A stretch of DNA of 64,000 nucleotides from Erodium maritimum (taxonomy: Eukaryota > Streptophyta > Magnoliopsida > Geraniales > Geraniaceae): assembly GCA_963921825.1 (NCBI GenBank), contig OY997589.1, positions 51,268,546 through 51,332,545 on the forward strand, read 5' to 3'. The notes beneath the pieces are model-generated. The model saw only the letters and a list, made by a program, of their open reading frames with translations, was not told where the DNA came from and made no database searches. The translations under genes were made by a program, and so were the position numbers. Below, in pieces: positions 1 through 11,003 of the stretch (positions are counted from its first letter, which is position 1; every line of letters begins with the position of its first letter).

Positions 1-161
1 TATCTTTCCAAGCACCTTCTTGGACTTTAGCAAACAATTTGTCTTTGCGAGTATAGGGATGCTGAATAGACTTCACGAACCAAATCCATGATGGGTAAAT
101 GACGTCCATCAAATAATAAGGTCGTAACGATGGTCGTTGATCTCGTACTTCACATAAAACT
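1..161 (-). pseudogene. PIF/Harbinger transposase fragment (DDE_4 type)
   Basis: Read on the minus strand, this stretch encodes a piece with YYLMDVIYPSW and, further on, FAKVQEGAWKD. These match conserved blocks of plant PIF/Harbinger transposases (typically YYLADGIYPxW and FAxxQExxRKD). Transposases of this family cut and paste their element using a DDE catalytic triad. The fragment is degenerate: the upstream part is one frame away from the YYLMDV block, so at least one frameshift lies near position 120. The left side runs off the window. The right side ends exactly where an Athila-like LTR starts at 162. A second PIF-type coding fragment lies at 3475-3750, consistent with one element split by later insertions. 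The family call rests on motif memory only. Confidence 0.7.
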
Positions 162-880
162 TGACGTCATGTAGGTTTAAAGCGCAAAAACGGGACACGG
201 CAATTGCACAAGTCGCCAAGTAGCAACCGGAAGTAAATTTCGGGATATCGAGCCCAAGAGAGCAATAGACAATCATTGCTATTTAAAGTTCGTAACTAAG
301 CTGTTTCGGTAAAAATCTAGTTTTTAGTTTTGAAAATAATCCTACAACGACTGAAAAATAAACAAAGAAAATATAGAATTTAGTAGAGAGTTTTCTTAAC
401 TTGAATCAAGTGAAGAGAAATCAAGGGCATGAGTTCATCGAGTTCATTCCATAAAATTTAACACGTTCGATTGTTGCGATGTCAACTTATTTTAGAGGCA
501 ACGAGTTATCTCGACTCTAGTTCTAACTTCTTTAAACGATTCGGACCGTAATGAAATCTAACTACCGAGTTCTTTTGACTCTCGATGTATGAAGACCCAA
601 AGCATTAAGCTCTATGACAACTTCTAGCTTTCGACAAAACAAGTCTATGGCTATTGCAATTGTATTAACCCCGCTAGTTCTAGATAGGATTTAAATCCAA
701 CCTATGATTGATTTTTGACTAATTAGAATCCGCCTCTTTCAAGTGCTAGATCCTAATTTGAAACAATTACCAAGCATACACGGGAAGTAAAGCATTACAC
801 ACAAATCAATCATAGATATTAATACAAATCAACAATTTGCACAATCGAAGCATCCAATATATAGAAATCCATATATATTA
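162..880 (-). mobile_element. Athila-like LTR fragment, minus orientation
   Basis: The segment starts TGACGTCATG and continues with GACACGGCAA and CGCCAAGTAG. This is the same layout as the start of the Athila-1 LTR at 47797 (TGACGCC, GACACGGCAAGCG, CGTCAAGTAG). It then has the same style of sequence (GAGCCCAAGAGAGCA against GTACCCAAGGGAGCA). The right end is not sharp; somewhere around 850-900 the text changes to an LTR read in the opposite direction. No target duplication was found at 157-161. Confidence 0.5.
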
Positions 881-3415
881 CTAGAGCTTCGTGATTCGTT
901 GCTCTATTTAGTTCTCCTTGATAATCGATTTATTCGGTCGTCGGGTTGATTGAACTAGGCGTAGCTGAGTAGATTCGACATTTATTTAGAGTCCTCTCAT
1001 GCTTGTGTAGTATCAGAGTATTGTGATTCAATACTTTATTTAGTTCTACTTGATTTTCGGCGCTCATCGTTATTGATGGCATTCGAGAATTAAGAAGGGA
1101 ACTAGACGTAGCAGAGTCAATTCGCCAAGTGGTGTAGCTATCTTTACTTATGGTAGTTGGTAGCGAGAGTGACATGCATTCGTTTTCGTTATCTCTCGTT
1201 CGATGATTGATCGAGTTTCGCGCAAGATCATAGAACTACACTGTATTTTATTGCTTTCCGATGATTGGTGGTTCGCATATCGGTCCGGGAAATGGTCTTG
1301 TTCCCTCTCCCCATGACTAGTATGTAGTTGATTTGTTGATACCACATACATAGGAACTTAAGTGTTCTAAGACCATAAGGAAAGTATTATTTGATTTCAC
1401 CCTCGTTAACCAAACCATGCGTTAATTGGAATTCATATTTACTTATACCCGTGATCGGCTCTTTGTGTGAATCGAAAGTTATGTGTGTTAGGTGGTAGCT
1501 TGTATATATATTTATTTATTTTCTAAAATTTAAACAATTATTTACCTTTCTGCTTTTATTTTTCCTTTCGGGGATAGGAAGTGACAACTCACGTCCCCAG
1601 GTTTTAGCAAAATACTAGTGATACCTCTACTCCCTGTGGGATCGACCAGTTGGGTCTCGAGGTAGGGTTGGAGATGAAACAACTCGCGGCGGAAATCAAT
1701 GAAAACCAAGATACGATTAAAACCATGAAACAACTAACAAAGAATGGATTCACAAGAGAAAAAATCAGCACTAGTTCTTACCAAAACAAGAACACCAGGT
1801 AACGAATGATTGACTTGAATCTCCAAGACGCCTACGTATCCACATGGGAATCAAAACCACGTAGTTCTTCTCGTTGAGGACTCAAGAACACAAAATTGGA
1901 GGTGGGAGCTTGCCAAACCCGAAATTGCAAGGGAAGGGGGAGAGAAGTTGTGTTTCCTATTCTTATCTTGTGTTTGTTATGTTGATAAAAGATGACTTAA
2001 ACATAACAAACCCCATACTTGTCCAACTAAAGACATGTGACAAGCATGGTGACAAGTAAGGTGTAAATAGGACAAAGTATGGCTAGACAAGATTGGGTTA
2101 GGTGGTGAATCACCAACACCTTAATCCTTGTCTTCCTTAATTAGTACTAATTAGTCAAGACTTGATTAATTAGATCCATGAGCCTTGGTTGCATGGGCCT
2201 TTCATGGGCCTCTTGGAACATGGCTTGTGGCCATTTCCAACGAGGTCCCGTGATTCGCTCATCGCCTCCAAGCCTTCCATACCGGAAATGTCCAACAATA
2301 TTCGACACGATCAATCCCAAGACTCCAAGCCTTGTCTTGATCCGTAAAGTCCTGTTCACTTACGAGCACATGACCCAAAACCCAGTTTTGGTCATGTCTC
2401 AAGACAACTCCCTTTTGGCCATTCTCCATAAATGTGTCAATGAGTTTCACCCTCCGGTGTGACCCTTAGGTGTACGCATGTCAATAGATCAACGTAAAAT
2501 CCCATTTTACTTGATCCTATTTAGGTGGCAACTAACAAGACTTTAGTATTGCCATACACTGCATAACGAATCGACCCTGTCGATTCTAACCTTTCCGTCG
2601 TCCCTGTCATTATCCTTTTATCTCCGATATCCTGATTGAGATAAGGCATATAGCCGTCATCCTTATTATTCTCAATCAATGTTCCTTGATATGTGAGATG
2701 ACTGAATATATGATACCCAGTATCATGTGCATGGCCATGTTATTCTTTCAGTCACTCTCGATCAAGCGGCCGAGAACCGATATCTTTCCCATACCTCAGT
2801 ATGAGGGATAAATCCCTTAGCCGTCTTTCGTGTCACTCATGTAACCCGTCCCCAAGCCAATCCTGGCCGTTATGGAAGCCCTGTTACGGAAAACGTTAGG
2901 CTCAGGTCAAACTCAGATGTTGACTACATAGCGATCACAAAGACTCCTTGGTCTAAGGATACATGACAAGCTACGACACTGAATATGTTCATGACTTAAT
3001 GTATGACACATATTCAGGGCGGGTCGTCCAATATCATGTCCCACATGATATCTATGATCAGATTCCGGAATCCCATTCCAATGACTAACAGAACGTAAGC
3101 CATAAAGAGCCATCTTTCATACTAGTCGCTTCTAGTGAAGTTTTGTTGACTAGGGACCCATCGAGTGTGATCTATCTCGATCTATGGTTCTATTCGCATG
3201 GTGGTCATAGATATGAGCACACATCGATATATTACTCCAACACATAAGTAATATAAAGCCACTTTAATTTTATTGCTAACGATGATATATACATTTGGAC
3301 ATTTAGGATTGAACTACGGGCACTAAGACTAACACGACCAATACTTCACCTTTAAATCTATTGCTTGATGACCGTGTACTGATCCACATAAAATGAGGGT
3401 TTTGACGCATAGTCA
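881..3415 (+). mobile_element. Athila-like LTR fragment, plus orientation, holding a copia solo LTR
   Basis: Stretches such as GTGATTC followed by TTTAGTTC and GAACTAGGCGTAGCTGA resemble 14200-14330 (GTGATTCGATG, AAACTAGGCGTAGTTGATG), so the two belong to one LTR family. The end matches the usual Athila layout: a block around 1631-1645 that in Athila LTRs is followed by TTGATGACCGTGTAC and ends in TCA at 3415. Positions 1648-3334 are a later copia LTR. The left limit is approximate. Confidence 0.45.
1648..3334 (-). mobile_element. Ty1-copia solo LTR with CGACC target duplication
   Basis: This 1687-bp segment is the reverse complement of the LTR seen at 37236 and at 39567-40884. On the element strand it starts TGTTAGTCTTAGTGCCCGTA and ends in GAGACCCAACT; the expected last bases are CA, so the terminal base has mutated. 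CGACC occurs at 1643-1647 and again at 3335-3339, a 5-bp target duplication. No internal region is present, so this is a solo LTR. It carries the motif around ACGTAGG and CCACGTAGTTC that is common in plant LTRs. It is inserted in an Athila-like LTR. Confidence 0.8.
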
Positions 3416-3474
3416 TCCCCACTCATAGTGAGCGAACCACGGATGCTACAGAGGAATGCCGATCGCCGTACTAA

Positions 3475-3750
3475 CGGCCTATGGGTCAGAAGGCTGCCAA
3501 AGCTGCGAAGCTCAGATTTAAAAACCCTGTAGCATCCAAGAAGGAACTTGTCGACAGTGTTCAACAGGCCCATTTAGCGATGAAAGAAGCAAACACAGCG
3601 CTGGAAAAAGAAAACGCATCGCAACTGGAGCTCAAGGCATTCTATCGATGGTTGGCAGAGGAATCGAAGGACACGTCGTCCATGACTCCCCCCCCCCATT
3701 TTGAGGCACACTATGCGACCCTTGCGATGTTACGCGATTTGATGAAGTAG
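3475..3750 (+). pseudogene. PIF/Harbinger accessory protein fragment (Myb/SANT-like, C-terminal part)
   Basis: The frame begins RPMGQKAAKAAK, a signature found in the C-terminal half of the Myb/SANT-like proteins that plant PIF/Harbinger elements encode beside the transposase. These are often annotated as NAM-associated or glutathione-S-transferase-T3-like proteins. The rest is lysine- and glutamate-rich and probably helical, ending at a TAG at 3748. A TAA lies directly upstream of the RP codons at 3472, and the normal DNA-binding half is missing, so this is a remnant. With the minus-strand transposase piece at 1-161 it suggests a PIF element with divergently arranged genes. It sits just after the end of an LTR at 3415. 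Confidence 0.65.
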
Positions 3751-4505
3751 TGCCGCTGCGGGTTAATAACAATTGGCAAATGTTTTATTATCATTAGATT
3801 GTAATGATTAAATAAAAACAGTGAATGCATTACATTCTACTAAGATATTTGGGAACATTTCCCAAATAATATCTGTTAATAGAAAAATGAGTAGATTCAT
3901 TCACATGTCCCTAACCTGAACCGATAATCAGAGCTAGTGTGATTTTTACGAAAATGATCATGTTTACTGATCATGCATATAGAGATATGAGTCAAAGTCA
4001 CGGATACTAAAGAGTTTGACATCTGGACGACCCCCTTGAGAATACTCCACTGAACAAGGAGACATGAGTATATCTCAACTATATAAAAAAAAATTATTTT
4101 TTCCTTCGACCATGACATTACCATGTGATCTGCATGATGTGGATTCATGACTTGGCATAACCAAACGCTTGTCCTATCAGATAGTTATAAATGTTATGAT
4201 CAATTATAGATACGCACATGTGAGACATATGGGTTATGGTCGTAGGGACTTTTAACTTGTATTAAACAAGTTAGATGCCATCAAAATGACCGCTCTTGAT
4301 GAGTAGGAGGTGTGTAAAAGAAGCATGGCCATGCGTGCGATCAGTCACCTACATTCCTTACTCAGAATCAAGAGAACATGTTTAAACCGAATTGGAAATG
4401 ATGATGCATGTATGCCTTTATTCAGTCATGACACTCGCCAAACGACAAGAGGATAAGGACTACTTATGATAACAAGACTTGACGAAGTATCGGTCATTAA
4501 TTCTA
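3751..4505. other. No gene seen; LTR-like DNA with one hairpin
   Basis: I see no coding sequence. An imperfect hairpin lies at 3843-3874 (AGATATTTGGGAA against TTCCCAAATAATATCT, with a short bulge). The style of sequence from about 3880 resembles retrotransposon LTR DNA and may be the left flank of a repeat interrupted by MULE1, but I could not pair it with another copy in the window. Confidence 0.3.
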
Positions 4506-5182
4506 GGGAAAATTTCACTTTAATACCCTGGCAAACATTTAATTTCACTTTGATACCCTGGCATAAATTTTTTGCACTTTCATACCTAAACCAAACATTT
4601 AAATTCACTTTAGTACCCAACCGTTAACTTGTGTTAGTTTGGATGGAAAACGGTAAAAAGACCATAATACCCCTAACTATTACTCAAATTTTCAAACTCA
4701 TGCCATTGGTTCAAAACTTGAAAATAAGTGAAATGACAATAATACCCTTCATTGTTGTGGTGTTAAAATGAAAATTTCACTATTTTTAAATAAAATCAGT
4801 TTTTTTTATAAATTCATTTTTTATTTATGAAAAATATTTTTATTTTTAAAAATTCAATTTTTATTTTTATAAATTCAGTTTTTATTTATGAAAACTATTT
4901 TTATCTTAAAAAATTCAAATTTTAATTTAAGAAAATACATAAAAATAAGAATTTATTTTTAAAAATACATAAAAATCAATTTTTTTAATTTAATTAATAT
5001 TTAATTATATTTGTTTTTTTTAAGTTTTTCAATTTTCAACCCAATCTTCCCCCTCTCTCTCCTCTCTCTCTCTCTCTCTCCTCTATTTTCAATCCCAGAT
5101 CTTGAATCAGCAATGGAACCAATTTCAGAAGAAAAAACAATTTCAGATTCAAGCTTCTTCTACTATTTCAGATTTAGCTTTA

Positions 5183-5616
5183 GGGTAAACTACAAATGCA
5201 TACCCCGAAGTTGTCACGTTTAACCGATGATTACCCTGAAGTTTAAAGTTAACTGATCCATACCCTGAAGTTACGAGTTGTAACTCAAAACCCCTCTATC
5301 AGCTAAAATGGCGAAAATACCCTCAACTACACTTCAATAATTATGTTTAAAAAAATATTTAAAAATTACTTTTGTTATATATATATATATATATTTACTT
5401 ATTAAATGACTTCATTTTTATTTAAAAAATCACTTCATTTGTATTTTAAAAAAAATTATTTAAAAAAATCAATGAGGGTATTTTTGTCATTTTGGCTGAG
5501 AGAAGTGGTTTTTAGTTACAAGTTGTAACTTCAGGGTATGCATCAGTTAACTTTAAACTTCAGGGTAATCATCGGTTAAACGTGACAACTTCAAGGTATG
5601 CATTTTTAGTTTACCC
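5183..5616. mobile_element. 434-bp Mutator-type MITE with perfect 9-bp target duplication
   Basis: The element begins GGGTAAACTACAAATGCATA and ends with the near-perfect reverse complement ATGCATTTTTAGTTTACCC. TTAGCTTTA flanks it at 5174-5182 and 5617-5625, a perfect 9-bp duplication. The middle is AT-rich and non-coding. Each arm carries TACCCTGAAGTT-like boxes at about 30-bp spacing. It sits within the captured 5' region upstream of the gibberellin-oxidase fragment, so it jumped in after or before capture without touching the coding part. Confidence 0.9.
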
Positions 5617-5724
5617 TTAGCTTTACCAAAACCTTACAATTCCATACCCAAATACAATTTCAGATTCAAGCTTCTCTCCCTTTTCTATTCCTCACTCGAA
5701 TCAGTTGATCTTTCTCAAATACAA

Positions 5725-5946
5725 ATGACCATCCACGACAAAACCGACACCAAGCCCTTCGTTTTCGACGCTTCCATGCTTAACCACCAGACCACCATAC
5801 TGCAACAGTTCATATGGCCCGACCACGAGAGGCCCTCGCCCAACGCGCCCGAGCTCGTTAACCTCGGAGGCTTCCTCTCCGGCGACCCTGCCGCCATGGC
5901 CACAAACGCCGGACCTATTGTTTGCGGCTGGAGGAAGTACATGTGA
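5725..5946 (+). pseudogene. Captured gibberellin 20-oxidase N-terminal fragment
   Basis: The frame has FVFDASMLNHQTT, QQFIWPDHE and LGGFLSGDPAA. These are conserved N-terminal blocks of plant gibberellin 20-oxidases, the 2-oxoglutarate-dependent dioxygenases that make C19 gibberellins in the cytosol. Only about the first 57 residues are recognisable. The catalytic jelly-roll, with its iron-binding HxD...H residues, is absent. After AAMATNA the reading departs from the family and a stop follows at 5944. The bases upstream (about 5620-5724) look like the matching 5' untranslated leader. The fragment lies inside MULE1, is transcriptionally sense with respect to the plus strand, and cannot make an enzyme. 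It could be transcribed as a chimeric or silencing RNA; that is inference. Confidence 0.8.
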
Positions 5947-6180
5947 CAATTCTCGAGCTCGGAACCACATATTTGGGGTCGGCTACTTCGATTTCTTCCC
6001 GGGTTTTTCCAGATCCATAAGCGATGGTCTTCTTCCTCCACGAAAATCGATGACAACTGCTCCAGTGAGCTCCGATGATCGTCCTTGAAACCTCATAGTC
6101 TGGGTTCTTCAATCTTAAATCTGGAACGGAGAAGAAGAATGCAAATGAACAAATAAAGTTGAAAAGAGAATAAAAACATT
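5947..6180. other. Unidentified segment inside MULE1, possibly also captured
   Basis: Base composition is balanced here, unlike the very AT-rich DNA on either side, and the minus strand stays open across most of it. That is what captured gene DNA looks like in Mutator-like elements. I do not recognise the protein in any frame. Confidence 0.3.
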
Positions 6181-6371
6181 TTATTAATAAGAAAAAAAAA
6201 TGATTTTTTATAAACTTAGAAGAAAACAAACTATTTTTGAAAAAATAAAAAAAATGATTTTTTTTAAAAATAAAACTATTTTTAAAAAATAAAAATTGTG
6301 TTTCAAAAAAAATAATTTTCATAAATGAAAACTGAATTTATAAAATAAATGATTTTTATGTATTTTTTAAA

Positions 6372-7945
6372 GGGAAAATTTCATTTTACCACCCTGTCAA
6401 ACATTTAACTTCAGTTTGATACCCTGGCATAAATTTTTATCAGTTTCATACCCAAACCAAACATTTAATTTCACTTTCATACCCAATCGGGTAAAATGTC
6501 GAAAATACCCCTAACTATTACTCAAATTTTCATCTCATGCCATTGGCTCAGAATTTGAAAGTAAGTGAAATGAAAATAATACCCTTCATTGTTTAGGGTG
6601 TTAAACTGAAAATTTCAATAATTTTAAAACAAAATCAGTTTTTTTTATAAATTCAATTTTTAATTTCAAAAAATCAGATTTTAATTTTAAAAATATATAA
6701 AAAAAAGTTTTTTTATAAAAATATTTTTTTTATTAAAAACAGTTTTTTATATAAAAAATCATTTTTATTTTTTTAAAAAATTAATTTTATTAAAAAGAAT
6801 CTGGAGCTGCGTCTTCGTCTTCTCCGGCGTGGTCTCCGGCCACCCCTCCTCCGCCGGCGTCGTCCCCGGCCACCCCCACCTCCGCCTCCTCCTCCGGCGT
6901 CGTCCCTCTTTCCTCCTCCCTCAAGCATAGCCGGCGTCGTCCCTCTTTCCTCCTCCCTCAAGCATAGCCGGCGTCGTCCCTCTTCTGTAATTTGGTTCAG
7001 ATCTGAACCAAATCGCGATTTTGGTTCAGATCTGAACCAAATCTCAAATACCTTCTCTCCGACGAGCAAGGATGAGTGAAGCAGCAACAGGAGGCAAGTT
7101 GGTGTGCGTGACCGGAGCTGCCGGAGAGGCAAGACAGAACATTTGCTTGCACTTGATGGGGCTAAGGAGAGGCTTCATTTGTTCAAAGCAGATTTAGTGG
7201 AAGAAGGGTCTTTTGATTCTGTAGTTAATGGTTGTGTGGGTGTTTTCCACACCGCTTCCCCCATAGTATTATCAGTCACTGACCCACATGTTTGTTTATA
7301 TCCACAAAATCTTGGCTCATTACAAAATCTTCGCTGATTTTGGTTCAGATCTGAACCAAATCAGCGAAGAGGGACGACGCCGACTAAGCTTGAGGGAGGA
7401 GGGAAGAGGGACGCCGGAGGAGGAGGCGGAGGTGGGGGTGGCCAGGGATGACGCCGGCGGAGGAGGGGTGGCCGGAGACCACGCCGGAGAAGACGAGTCG
7501 CGAGCTCCAGATTTTTTTTTTAATAAAATTAATTTTTTTTTTAAAATAAAAATGATTTTTTATATAAAAAACTGTTTTTAATAAAAAAAATATTTTTATA
7601 AAAAAAAACTTTTTTTTATGTATTTTTAAAATTAAAATCTGATTTTTTAAAATTAAAAATTGAATTTATAAAAAAAAATTGATTATGTTTTAAAATTATT
7701 GAAATTTTCAGTTTAACACCCTAAACAATGAAGGGTATTATTGTCATTTCACTTCTTTTCAAATTCTGAGTCAATGGCATGAGATGAAAATTTGAGTAAT
7801 AGTTAGGGGTATTTTTGACATTTTACCCTGCTGGGTATGAAAGTGAAATTAAAAGTTTGGTTTGGGTATGAAACTGATAAAAATTTATGCTAGGGTATTA
7901 AACTGAAGTTAAATGTTTGACAGGGTGGTAAAATGAAATTTTCCC
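6372..7945. mobile_element. MULE2: Mutator-like element nested in MULE1
   Basis: Terminal inverted repeats start GGGAAAATTTCATTTTACCA at 6372 and end in reverse complement at 7945. TTTTTTAAA is present at 6363-6371 and 7946-7954, a perfect 9-bp target duplication. The inverted arms are unusually long: beyond the AT-rich TIR they continue through a GC-rich part (6798-7047 against 7340-7513), so each arm is about 600 bp around a central 290-bp reductase fragment. The left arm has an extra internal duplication around 6890-6980. No transposase is encoded. Confidence 0.9.
7072..7290 (+). pseudogene. Captured cinnamoyl-CoA-reductase-like fragment (two joined exon pieces)
   Basis: The first piece starts at an ATG at 7072 and contains LVCVTGAAG, the start of the Rossmann NAD(P)-binding motif VTGAxGFIG of the extended short-chain dehydrogenase family. 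The second piece, in another frame from about 7134, reads [20 protein letters not shown] and later [16 protein letters not shown]. These blocks are typical of cinnamoyl-CoA reductase, cinnamyl-alcohol-dehydrogenase-like and phenylacetaldehyde-reductase proteins. The two pieces are about one exon apart in family members and the residues between them are missing, so capture joined exon 1 to exon 2 with loss in between. The catalytic YxxxK is absent. It forms the loop between the inverted arms of MULE2 and is non-functional as an enzyme. Confidence 0.8.
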
Positions 7946-8385
7946 TTTTTTAAATTAAAATATGAATTTTTGAAAATAAAAATAATTTGTATATTAATTT
8001 TTAAATAAAAACTGAATTTAAAAAAAATTGATTTAAAAAAAATGAATTGTTATAAATAAAAACTGAATTAATAAAAATAAAAAATAATTTTGTAAAATTT
8101 GAAAATTCTTAAGGAAATTTTCATTTTAACACACTAACAATAAAGGGTATTATTGTCATTTCACTTATTTTCAAATTCTGAACCAATGGCATGAGTTTGA
8201 AAATTTGAGTAATAAAAAGGGGTATTATGGTCTTTTTAACTTTTTCCATCCAAACTAACAGAAAGTTAACGGTTGGGTATTAAAGTGAAATAAAATGTTT
8301 GGTTTAGGTATGAAAGTGCAAAAAATTTATGCAGGGTATCAAGTGAAATTAAATATTTGACACGGTATTAAAGTTAAATTTTCCC

Positions 8386-8640
8386 TCAGTTCTATGATTT
8401 TGGAGATCATGGGCCTTGCTAGAAGTTACCATAACCCGTGGGTGAAATGTCTTGTTTCATTTCACTACAATACTCATAGAATCCTAAATTGTCACACACA
8501 ATAGACAATGACCACAACGAAGTGAACGAAATGGTTTCAACTAAATATAATGATATGGAATTATATTTGATATAAAATACCACTTGTATTTAAATCAAGT
8601 ACACACAAAACCTTTATTTATATTTAATTAAATATCTTGC
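8386..8640. other. No gene seen; right flank of MULE1
   Basis: AT-rich sequence without a recognisable frame. It should be the continuation of the repeat broken by MULE1 at 4505, because the two sides share the 9-bp duplication. Confidence 0.3.
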
Positions 8641-10370
8641 GTGATAACTCATATACGTATGAAGGAGCAGAAAAAGACATCTTGAGTAACTCTCGACCTT
8701 CTAACCCTAACCCTAACCTAGTCACTATGGAGTTCCTACTTGCCACCGCCGTCCCCGCGCCGCCTGCAGCCACTGTCGGACTGGTAGTCCACGTGTTCAT
8801 CTGTCCCATTGGGTCACATCCCTTGCAGACCACGCCTGGTACGGGGGGTATATATCGATGGGGATGGATCCTCATCCCTATCCCTTCGTCCTCTCCTTCC
8901 CCTGTCATCCCTCCCGTGATCTCGCCGGAGGATAGCCAGATTATAGGGGGACCCCAATTCCCTTCCCAGCCGATGTCGGCTTAGCTTTCTAACCCATCCT
9001 CTCTTCTGTTGTCTGGTGTCGTAGATCGGCTGCCTTGGTGCGAAGGGCTCGGATGCCTTTTGACGCACGCCATGCGGCAACGCGGTCTCGGCTGAACCCT
9101 AACCCATATCCCTGCGTCCACCATGACCTTGCTCTGGTGACTAGGGTGAATGGGGCATGACATGGAAGTGCGTCAACGCAGAAGACCCCCATATTTCCTT
9201 GGCGGTGGGGATGGTTAAGGACGTGACGGAAACCTTGGCGTTTTCCTCGGTCACGAAAACAGGACTTTAGCGTCTGGTTTGCGATCGCTATGGGGTGCGA
9301 AGGAGTTCGGTGGAAGTCTCCTCCATGTTCGTCCGGCGTGGCTGGACACGGAGGCGGAGAAGGCTGTGGATTCCTTTCAGCGGAGCTGGCCCCGATACTA
9401 CCATTAGGGCAAGAGGCTCTCTACCTCTGCCTTCAAGGATGGAGGCACCGACTGCTATGGGGACCCTATCGAGAAGGAGATCCCAGACATCGGCGTCGAC
9501 CCGATATCCTCAGAGTCTCTCGGCGTACCAGCGATGACTGCTGCGTTTCAATGCGGCACGAGGGCCGCACCCACGCGCCAGATGTCTAGTTGGGGTGCCG
9601 TCGCATTCCTTGAGAGGAGATGGAGAGACATTGGGCTGGGAGCAGGAGTCTGAGGCTCCAACCCTAGTTACAGTGGACCCGATACCTAAGACTCGGTCAT
9701 CTCGAGGGATGGGGACTGGGGTAACAATGGACCCGATACCTAACCCGGATCCCCGAGCCCTCACCTGGGATGCTGACCAAGTGCCTGCAATATGCCCCCT
9801 GGCTGGTCCTACGCGGGAGCCCCGGATTTTGTACACGGGAACATCCGGCGGGCGGCTAGTGGAGATCAGATCTCTGTTAATTCGATTGCTGCCCTACGAT
9901 CGAGGAAGTGGGGTGAAAGTGGAAGTGGTGGCAGCGCCGACCCGGGGGTGCGTGTTGTGAAGGCCCCGACATCACTGGCTCGGAGGAGCGCAATTGCTGA
10001 TGGATGTGGAGGGATGGTGCCTGTGTCTGGCTGACACGGAAACTCACAGGCGGGGGAGATGCCCCGTTGGGAGGAATGAGGAAGCAACGGAGCATCTGGG
10101 ACTGGCCTTGGGAGGGGTCCCTAGATGATGCATTGCCTCCCACCACCACTACTACTATCGAGGTCCCTCAGGATCTCTGGTACCCCGTTCTCGCTCCCCG
10201 CCTTCTATCTTTGCCCATGGGGCGTCAAAATACCGTCCATGAAGGTTCTAGTACTACAAGGGTTAGTGAACTAGTGTTCGATCATACTGGTCTTTCATTG
10301 TCGAAGAGCATGCTCCTCGAGGCATTTCGATGTAATCGTTCATTTAAATCAAATAAAACATTAAAATGTA
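8641..10370. other. Unassigned GC-rich block
   Basis: This 1.7-kb block is clearly richer in G and C than its AT-rich flanks. Several short frames are open on both strands, which is expected from composition, and I recognise none of the proteins. It has a partly repeated phrase: TGGACCCGATACCTAA occurs at about 9672 and, as TGGACCCGATACCTAACCC, at about 9729. It could be a captured gene segment, a retrotransposon leader or gag remnant, or a Helitron cargo; nothing in the text decides between these. Confidence 0.3.
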
Positions 10371-11003
10371 CAAGATAAATGAGGTAGGCCAATATTCACT
10401 ATTCATCATGCTGTGAATAGTAATTTCGGCCTAGAAAAATATTTGTGCATATTTGGTGTTTTTATTTATTTAATTAGAATAAAGAAAATAAAAGATAATT
10501 CTAGAATTATATAACACAAAAAAGGAATTCTAGTTGGATTAGAATAAAAGAAATAAGAATTCTTTTTAGTTCATCATTTTGCAAGATTTCTTAATTCTAA
10601 TTGGACTTGATTTAAAGAAAATCAAAGCCTATAAATACAACACTGGGGGAGCAAAAAATTGAGTGATTTTATGGTTGCAATTTTCGTTCCTATACATTGT
10701 GAGTTGCGAGTTCTTCATTCAAGAACTACGTGGCTTTGATTCCTTGGAGGATACGTAGGCGTCTTGGAGACTCAAGCCATTCATTCTTCCTAGGTGTAGA
10801 TACACAGACTTTCTAAAAGTACCCGTCTCGAACCAGTTGATTAGTATTACTCTACATTGAGGTAATCTCCATTAAATTATTGCATAGATTAGGAATGACA
10901 TGAATGTGTGATCAATGTGCAATCGGATTATAATTGACAAAGACCATTTTTTTCTGCCATGTTAATGTAACACATACTACAATCCAACATCTCTCGTCAG
11001 GAA
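10371..11003 (+). mobile_element. LTR-like remnant
   Basis: A TATA-like CCTATAAATACAAC lies near 10629. About 100 bp downstream is AACTACGTGGCTTTGATTCC then GATACGTAGGCGTCTTGGAG, a block that is also present in the copia LTRs at 38590 and 40680 and is common downstream of the start site in plant LTRs. The right end may be the CCAACA at 10998-11003. The left end and target duplication were not found. Confidence 0.4.

Larger units (their letters stand above)
4506..8385. mobile_element. MULE1: non-autonomous Mutator-like element with captured gene DNA
   Basis: Terminal inverted repeats of about 270 bp start GGGAAAATTTCACTTTAATA at 4506 and end with the reverse complement at 8385. The 9-bp flanks TTAATTCTA (4497-4505) and TCAGTTCTA (8386-8394) match at 7 of 9 positions; both differences are transitions. 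A 9-bp target duplication and long TIRs are hallmarks of Mutator-like elements. There is no transposase inside. The interior holds a gibberellin-20-oxidase fragment, an unidentified segment at 5950-6130, a Mutator-type MITE (5183-5616) and a second Mutator-like element (6372-7945). This is the pattern called Pack-MULE. Its TIR is shared with MULE2 and MULE3 in this window. Confidence 0.85.

Noticed and set aside
3841-3874. Hairpin as a terminator or microRNA precursor
   Set aside because: Too short and bulged for a plant microRNA precursor, and intrinsic terminators do not apply to plant nuclear genes.
5915-6322. Minus-strand frame of 135 codons inside MULE1
   Set aside because: Half of it is low-complexity F/K/N text from AT-rich DNA; only the 5950-6130 part might be captured gene DNA, and it was not recognised.
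6773-7132. Minus-strand frame with long poly-Gly and poly-Arg
   Set aside because: Reads the GC-rich arm of MULE2; the peptide is low-complexity and the inverted-repeat arm explains it.
8699-8718. Telomere-like CCCTAA repeats
   Set aside because: Only about three short units, not the plant CCCTAAA register, in the middle of other DNA; such text is common in plant leaders.
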